Positions 55,608 to 64,000 of a stretch of DNA of 64,000 nt are shown here, piece by piece. Below the pieces are notes generated by a model. It made no database searches, was not told where the DNA came from, and worked only from the letters and a program-made list of their open reading frames with translations. The number at the start of each line of letters is the position of its first letter. Within the stretch, counting starts at the first letter, position 1. The stretch covers positions 1,191,395-1,255,394 of the forward strand of contig NZ_LT707408.1 of NCBI RefSeq assembly GCF_900156875.1, in the 5' to 3' direction. A program made the translations under genes and the position numbers. Source of the stretch: Robertmurraya dakarensis. Lineage in GTDB: Bacteria; Bacillota; Bacilli; Bacillales; Cytobacillaceae.

Positions 55608-58600
55608 ACACGATACTAGTAATTGGTTCTGGTCCGATTGTGATCGGCCAAGCAGCAGAATTTGATTATGCAGGAACACAGGCTTGTATAGCTCTAAAAG
55701 AAGAAGGCTATAAAGTAATTCTAGTAAACTCAAACCCTGCAACGATTATGACAGATACAGAGATTGCAGATACAGTCTATATCGAACCACTTACACTAGA
55801 ATTTGTGAGCAGAATTATTCGCAAAGAACGCCCGGATGCGCTTGTTCCGACACTTGGCGGACAAACAGGATTGAACTTGGCAGTAGAGTTAGCGAAATCA
55901 GGAGTGCTGGAAGAATGTGGAGTAGAAATACTCGGAACTAAGCTTTCAGCGATCGAGAAAGCAGAAGATCGCGACCTGTTTCGTAACCTAATGAATGAAC
56001 TTGGAGAACCTGTGCCAGAAAGTGAAATTATTCACAGCCTTGATGAAGCATTAGCATTCGTTAAAATAGTTGGTTATCCAGTAATCGTCCGCCCTGCATT
56101 TACACTAGGCGGAACGGGCGGCGGAATATGCCATGATGAAGACGAACTAAGAGAAATCGTACAAAGCGGTTTAAAATATAGCCCGGTAACACAATGTTTG
56201 CTTGAAAAGAGCATAGCTGGTTTTAAAGAAATTGAATATGAAGTGATGAGAGACAGCAAAGATAATGCGATTGTAGTGTGTAATATGGAGAACTTTGATC
56301 CAGTAGGCGTGCATACCGGTGATTCGATCGTTGTAGCACCAAGTCAAACCCTAAGTGATCGTGAATACCAGCTTTTGCGAAATGCATCATTGAAAATCAT
56401 CCGTGCTCTTGAAATCGAGGGCGGCTGTAACGTACAGCTTGCACTTGATCCATATAGTTTTAACTACTACATTATTGAAGTGAATCCAAGGGTAAGTCGT
56501 TCTTCGGCTCTTGCTTCAAAAGCAACTGGCTACCCAATTGCAAAGCTAGCTGCAAAAATTGCTGTCGGTTTAACACTTGATGAGATGATGAATCCTGTTA
56601 CTGGAAAAACTTATGCATCTTTTGAACCAGCACTAGATTATATTGTGTCAAAAATCCCTCGCTGGCCATTTGATAAATTTGAATCAGCGAACAGAACGCT
56701 CGGAACACAAATGAAAGCAACAGGTGAGGTAATGGCGATTGGCCGTACCTTTGAGGAGTCACTCTTAAAAGCAGTTCGTTCTTTGGAGGCGAATGTATTC
56801 CATCTGTCTTTAAATGATGCAGAGGATATCACAGATGAACTAATTGAGAAGCGTATCCGTAAAGCTGGAGATGAACGTCTATTCTATATCGGTGAGGCAT
56901 TAAGACGCGGTGTAAGCATCGATACGATCCATGACTGGAGTGAAATCGATCTATTTTTCTTAAATAAGCTTCAAAAAATAGTCAAATTTGAAAAAGAGGT
57001 TGAAAAGTCACCATTCGATCAAGAAATTGCGCGTAAAGCAAAAGAAATGGGATTTGCCGATAAGACTATTGCTGATCTATGGAATACTTCTGAGTTGGAA
57101 ATATATAACTGGAGAAAAGAAAATGGTATGGTCCCAGTCTATAAAATGGTTGATACTTGTGCTGCAGAGTTTGAATCTGAAACTCCTTATTATTATGGAA
57201 CATATGAAATGGAGAACGAATCCCTTGTGACAGATCGTAAAAGTGTGATGGTGTTGGGTTCGGGACCAATTCGGATTGGGCAGGGAGTTGAGTTCGATTA
57301 TTCAACTGTACATGCGGTTTGGGCCATTAAAGAGGCAGGATATGAGGCGATTATTGTTAATAACAACCCGGAGACTGTATCAACAGACTTCAGTATTTCT
57401 GACAAACTCTATTTTGAACCTTTAACGATTGAGGATGTCATGCATATTATCGACCTAGAGAAGCCTGAAGGTGTTGTTGTTCAGTTTGGCGGACAAACAG
57501 CGATCAACTTAGCTTCAGCACTTGTCCAAAGAGGGGTAAAAATACTGGGTACTTCTCTGGAAAATATCGATGGTGCAGAAGACCGCGATAAATTTGAGCA
57601 TGCTCTTTCAAGATTAGGAATACCGCAGCCAAAAGGGAAGACAGCTTTGTCTGTACCTGAAGCGGTAGAAATTGCTGCAAATATTGGCTATCCAGTGCTT
57701 GTAAGACCTTCCTATGTATTAGGTGGGAGAGCGATGGAAATTGTTTATCATGAAGAAGAACTGCTTCATTATATGAAGAATGCCGTGAAGATTAATCCAG
57801 AACACCCGGTTTTAATTGATCGTTATTTAACCGGAAAAGAAATTGAAGTTGACGCAATCTGTGATGGTGAGAATGTACTTATTCCTGGAATAATGGAACA
57901 TATTGAAAGAGCGGGTGTCCATTCTGGAGATTCGATTGCCGTTTACCCGCCGCAAAGCATCAGTGCTGATGTAAAAGAAAAGCTGATTGATTACACGGTA
58001 AGACTTGGAAAGGGTCTTGGGATTATTGGATTGCTCAATATTCAATATGTAGTATCCAAAGGTGAAGTATTTGTTATTGAAGTTAATCCTCGTTCGAGCC
58101 GTACTGTTCCATTCTTAAGCAAAATTACCAATGTACCGATGGCGAACATCGCAACAAAGGTTATTTTAGGGCAATCGTTAAAAGAACAAGGGTATGAAAC
58201 TGGCTTGGTGCCAGAGAAAACAGGAGTTTATGTTAAGGTTCCTGTATTCTCCTTTGCAAAACTCCGCAGAGTGGATATCACATTAGGACCTGAGATGAAA
58301 TCAACAGGAGAAGTAATGGGGAAAGATTTCACATTGGAGAAAGCATTGTATAAGGGACTAGTGGCGTCAGGAATGACCATCCAAAAGTTTGGAACTGTTT
58401 TGATGACGATTGCCGACAAAGACAAGCAAGAGTCATTGCTTATTGCTAAACGTTTTGCCGCTATTGGATATCGATTAATGGCTACAAGCGGAACAGCAAG
58501 CTACCTGCAAGCTGAAGGAATTCCTGTTCAAGTAGTTGGCAAGATTGGCACAGAAGGCCCAGATTTATTAGATGTGATCCGAAACGGCGAAGCGCAGTTC

Positions 58601-58794
58601 GTTATCAACACATTAACAAAGGGAAAACAGCCGGAACGAGATGGATTTAGAATTAGACGGGAATCTGTTGAAAATGGAGTGCCTTGCTTAACTTCTTTAG
58701 ATACAGCTGAAGCGATGTTACGTGTCATCGAATCTATGACATTCTCTGCAGAAGCAATGGATAAACAAGTCGTGAAACAGGAGGCTGTACTTTC

Positions 58795-58798
<4 letters not shown>
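55586..58798 (+). CDS. pyrAB: carbamoyl-phosphate synthase large subunit PyrAB (CarB)
   Basis: PyrAB makes carbamoyl phosphate from bicarbonate, ammonia and two ATP. The 1070-residue protein has two homologous ATP-grasp halves: [20 protein letters not shown] with [10 protein letters not shown] in the first, and [20 protein letters not shown] with [13 protein letters not shown] in the second. A C-terminal MGS-like allosteric domain (about 935-1060) follows, where UMP acts in Bacillus. The ATG at 55586 is preferred over a GTG at 55574 because homologues begin MPKR. It overlaps pyrAA by 22 bp and pyrK by 4 bp. Confidence 0.98.
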
Positions 58799-61196
<2,398 letters not shown>

Positions 61197-61200
<4 letters not shown>

Positions 61201-61829
61201 AGAAATTAATCGCAGCAAGGTTACTAGAAATTGAAGCAGTTGCCCTACAGCCGAATAACCCATTCACATGGGCGTCCGGGCTAAAATCTCCCATTTATTG
61301 TGATAATCGATTAACGCTGAGCTTTCCGCAAATTCGTAAAGAAATCGCTGGCGGCCTGCAAGAATTAATTAGGGAGCATTTCTCTGGAGTCGAGCTAATA
61401 GCTGGGACTGCAACTGCTGGTATTCCACATGCCGCATGGGTTAGTGAGTTATTAGATTTGCCAATGTGTTATGTTCGTTCAAAGCCAAAGGGACATGGAA
61501 AAGGAAATCAAATCGAAGGCAAAGCAGCGCAAGGCCAAAAAGTTGTTGTGGTAGAGGATTTAATTTCAACAGGCGGCAGTGTGATTACAGCTGTTAATGC
61601 GTTACGAGAAGCTGGTTGTGAAGTGCTGGGTGTTGTCTCAATCTTCACATACGAGCTTGAAAAGGGGAAAGAGCTGCTTAAGGATTCAGATATTACTGCT
61701 TATTCTTTAACTGATTTCTCAACACTAGTACAAGTAGCGGAAGAAAAAGGATATATAAAAGAAGAAGATATGACGAAACTAACGCAATGGAAGAAGGACC
61801 CTGCAGAGTGGGGAAAAATCTATCATTAA
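61197..61829 (+). CDS. pyrE: orotate phosphoribosyltransferase PyrE
   Basis: PyrE joins orotate and PRPP to OMP. The 210-residue protein has [21 protein letters not shown] (split at CDNR) near residue 22, [17 protein letters not shown], the catalytic lysine loop [15 protein letters not shown] and the PRPP motif [17 protein letters not shown] (about residues 118-134). GGAAGGAG precedes the ATG at 61197. It is the last gene of the operon, ending at a long hairpin shared with rqcH. Confidence 0.98.
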
Positions 61830-61866
61830 AAAATGAAAAGCACCTCATTGGTGCTTTTCATTTTTT
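61828..61866. terminator. bidirectional terminator between pyrE and rqcH
   Basis: A perfect 17-bp stem (61828-61844 with 61850-61866) with loop TCATT has A-runs and T-runs on both sides. The minus-strand TGA stop of rqcH sits at 61845-61847, in the loop. Confidence 0.93.
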
Positions 61867-63566
61867 AATTTTAAGACGGTTTCTGCGTTTGGTGTTACAT
61901 AAACCGTTTGTTGATTATCGTAGATAACAAATCCCGGCTTCGCACCGCTTGGTTTTTTTACATGGCGAATTTTCGTAAAGTCTACCGGTACCGAGCTTGA
62001 GTCTTTTGCTTTACTAAAATAGGCTGCGAGCGTGGCTGCTTCAAGGATCGTTTCCTCTGCAGGCTCTTTACTTCGAATCACCACATGTGAACCAGGTATA
62101 TCCTTCGTATGCAGCCATATATCGTCTTTTGCAGCAACTTTATTCGTTAAATAATCATTTTGTTTATTGTTTTTCCCAACGAGTATTTCTGTTCCGTCCG
62201 ATGAAAGATATTTTTCTAATGTTGGTTTTAAGTTTTGTGCTTTTTTATTTTGCCGTTTTTGCCGGGCCCGCAAATAACCGCCTTCAATTAACTCTTCTCT
62301 AATTTCTTCAATATCTTTAGGAGAAGCGGCTTCTACTTGCTGCAAAAGACTCTCAAAATAATGAACTTCTTCTTTCGCTTTTTCCACTTGCTGACCGGCC
62401 ATTACCGAAGCTGTTTTCGCCTTTTGATATTTTGTAAAGTACTTTTGTGCATTTTCAGATGGTGTCTTTTGGGGATCCAAAGGTATCACGATTTCACCGC
62501 CATTTTCGTCGTAGTAATTGATGACGCTGATCTCTTTCATCCCTTTGTGTACAGCATATAAATTAGCTGTTAACAATTCCCCATAAAGCTGGAATTCATC
62601 CGCATGCTTCGCTTCTTCCAATGTAGTTTGAAGCTTTTTAATTTTCTTTTCGTTTTTTTCCTTTTCATTTAGGATAAACCGTTCGATGTCATTTGCTTGC
62701 TGCTTAACTCGATCACGTCCTGCTTTGCCAAAATAATAGCGGTCGAGAAGCTCACTAAGAGAAGCAAAGCCCGTAGATTTTCCCTTTAGATGTTCCAGTG
62801 GAAAAAGATAAAAAGATTCTTTTTTCTCATTGTATGTAATCGCAGGTAGGTACTCATGATTTTTTAGCTGCTGAACTTTTGCTAAAAAGGCCTTAGGTAA
62901 TGTTGTCCTGTTAGCGAGCCCTGCTTGAAACATGACTTCCTTCGCAAAAATGGGCGAGATGCCTGCAAACTGTTCAACGATTTGTTTATCTAGTTTTCCA
63001 GCATTGAAATCTAATCTTTTTAAGACATCTTCTTCACTTGCCTCAAAGGGATTAAATTTATTTTGTGCTGGCGGGAGTACGTATTCATGCCCAGGCATAA
63101 TAGAACGATGAGTATTAACTGCAAAAGAAATATGTTTAATACTGTCTAGTATCACATTCTTGGATTTATCAATCAGAATAATATTGCTGTGTCTTCCCAT
63201 AATCTCAACAATTAATTGTTTATAGGAAATATCCCCAATTTCATTCCTGCCTTTTACATCAAAGACAATGATACGATCAAGGCCGATTTGGCGGACATCT
63301 TCCAAAATAAACCCTTCTAAGTGCTTTCGTAAAAGCATGCAAAACATAGGGGGTTCGCTTGGATTTTCAAATTGTTCGTTTGTGAGCTGTGCTCTTGCAT
63401 AGCTGGGATGAACGGAAAGCAGCAGCCTATGGTTTTTTCCGTTAGCCCGAATAATCAGGACGATTTCATTTTTAAATGGTTGATGTATTTTATTAATTCT
63501 CCCGCCTTTTAAAGCGGAGGAGAACTCCTCGGTTATGGCTCTTGTAAATAATCCGTCAAATGACAT
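61845..63566 (-). CDS. rqcH: RqcH, NFACT-family ribosome quality control protein (YloA)
   Basis: RqcH binds stalled 50S subunits carrying peptidyl-tRNA and recruits tRNA-Ala to add C-terminal alanine tails, marking chains for degradation. It was earlier called a fibronectin-binding protein. The 573-residue product has an NFACT-N domain ([15 protein letters not shown]) with Asp97-Arg98 in GLDRII, at the same numbers as the residues needed for Ala-tailing in B. subtilis. HhH and coiled-coil segments (about 270-440) follow, then an NFACT-R domain with [19 protein letters not shown] near 490. The ATG at 63566 has AAAGGA 8 nt upstream. Confidence 0.95.
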   Translation of the reverse strand: MSFDGLFTRAITEEFSSALKGGRINKIHQPFKNEIVLIIRANGKNHRLLLSVHPSYARAQLTNEQFENPSEPPMFCMLLRKHLEGFILEDVRQIGLDRIIVFDVKGRNEIGDISYKQLIVEIMGRHSNIILIDKSKNVILDSIKHISFAVNTHRSIMPGHEYVLPPAQNKFNPFEASEEDVLKRLDFNAGKLDKQIVEQFAGISPIFAKEVMFQAGLANRTTLPKAFLAKVQQLKNHEYLPAITYNEKKESFYLFPLEHLKGKSTGFASLSELLDRYYFGKAGRDRVKQQANDIERFILNEKEKNEKKIKKLQTTLEEAKHADEFQLYGELLTANLYAVHKGMKEISVINYYDENGGEIVIPLDPQKTPSENAQKYFTKYQKAKTASVMAGQQVEKAKEEVHYFESLLQQVEAASPKDIEEIREELIEGGYLRARQKRQNKKAQNLKPTLEKYLSSDGTEILVGKNNKQNDYLTNKVAAKDDIWLHTKDIPGSHVVIRSKEPAEETILEAATLAAYFSKAKDSSSVPVDFTKIRHVKKPSGAKPGFVIYDNQQTVYVTPNAETVLKLKNEKHQ

Positions 63567-63690
63567 ATTGAACATCCTTTACTTATTTAAATAGTATCTC
63601 TTTTAATTGTAGCATTTTTTAGGACAAGGCTGAATATGCTTTCCTTAGAGTGAGTTTGTACTATTATTGAGGAGGGTGTGAGATGGCCGG

Positions 63691-64000
63691 ATGAAGTTCC
63701 ATGAAATGAATGAACGAGAAGCAGAAGAAGCCTTAAATACCGACTTTGATCAAGGCTTGGCCGAAACAGACGTAGAAAAACGTATTAAACAATACGGCTA
63801 TAATGAGTTACAAGAAGGGGAAAAGCAATCTGCTTTGCTCTTGTTTTTCAGTCAATTTAAAGATTTTATGGTTCTTGTATTATTAGGTGCAATATTAATT
63901 TCAGGAATATTAGGCGAATATATAGATGCAATTGCGATCATGGCCATTGTAATCATCAATGCTTTTCTTGGCTTTTTTCAAGAAAGAAGAGCAGAAAAAT
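63691..64000 (+). CDS. yloB: P-type Ca2+-transporting ATPase YloB, N-terminal part (cut by window end)
   Basis: The open frame begins MKFHEMNEREAEEAL and runs to the window edge with no stop. It shows the cation-ATPase N-terminal domain (DVEKRIKQYGYNELQEGEKQ) and the first two membrane segments (DFMVLVLLGAILISGILGEY and DAIAIMAIVIINAFLGFFQE). The family pumps Ca2+ out using ATP; catalytic motifs lie outside the window. GGAGGG is 14 nt from the ATG, farther than usual, but an in-frame stop at 63679 rules out an earlier start. It is divergent from rqcH, as yloA-yloB are adjacent in B. subtilis. Confidence 0.92.
   Translation, partial: MKFHEMNEREAEEALNTDFDQGLAETDVEKRIKQYGYNELQEGEKQSALLLFFSQFKDFMVLVLLGAILISGILGEYIDAIAIMAIVIINAFLGFFQERRAEK

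Overview
The window is a stretch of core chromosome from an endospore-forming Bacillaceae species. Gene order follows the Bacillus subtilis ylb-dcw-spoIIG-ylm-pyr region closely. Spore-specific genes (spoVD, spoVE, spoIIGA, sigE, sigG, rsfA, ylbJ) sit among division and wall genes. It is not B. subtilis itself: bpr (between ftsZ and spoIIGA), ylmA (after sigG) and the cysH sulfate cluster (between pyrE and rqcH) are missing, and several genes are extra. A Neobacillus- or Mesobacillus-like Bacillus is a reasonable guess, but the sequence alone does not settle it.

Layout. 1-1.9 kb: an IS110-family transposase on the minus strand at the window edge, then about 600 bp of noncoding or decayed sequence. 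1.9-5.2 kb: a small lipoprotein, ricF (ylbF), ylbG, a minus-strand gene of unknown function and a membrane-anchored unknown protein. 5.3-16 kb: the ylb block (rsmD with a probable ylbH-type leader RNA, coaD, ylbJ, a patatin-like esterase, a PDZ-Lon protease, tmcAL, ylbN-rpmF, an enoyl-CoA hydratase relative, rsfA, a GNAT gene, a panE-like gene, a DUF3397 gene). 16-37.6 kb: bshC and the division/cell-wall cluster (mraZ, rsmH, ftsL, pbpB, spoVD, murE, an orphan Mur-ligase N-terminal domain, mraY, murD, spoVE, murG, murB, divIB, ylxW, ylxX, sbp, ftsA, ftsZ). 37.7-41 kb: spoIIGA-sigE, sigG and ylmC. 41-50 kb: pgeF, ylmE, sepF, ylmG, ylmH, divIVA, a T-box-controlled ileS, ylyA, lspA and an RluD-type pseudouridine synthase. 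49.9-61.9 kb: the complete pyrimidine operon pyrR-P-B-C-AA-AB-K-D-F-E with three PyrR attenuators. 61.8-64 kb: rqcH on the minus strand and the start of a P-type Ca2+ ATPase.

The genes form four working sets: lipid II synthesis and septum formation; the Spo0A to SigE/SigF to SigG sporulation cascade, which is interleaved with the first set; de novo UMP synthesis under PyrR control; and RNA and ribosome upkeep (RsmD, RsmH, TmcAL, RicF, RluD-like, RqcH, YlmH). Regulatory DNA is unusually readable: the spoIIG promoter with a 22-bp spacer, a SigF-type promoter before sigG, three 10-bp-spaced MraZ-type boxes, an Ile T-box and three pyr attenuators.

I found no clearly new multi-gene system. The best leads are the orphan MurF-like domain between murE and mraY, the structured leaders before rsmD, murE and divIB, a palindromic repeat flanked by 26-bp direct repeats near 8.0-8.2 kb, and a possible IS110 bridge-RNA region next to the transposase. 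Start codons were chosen by ribosome-binding-site spacing and recalled homologue lengths, so several differ from the longest open frame.
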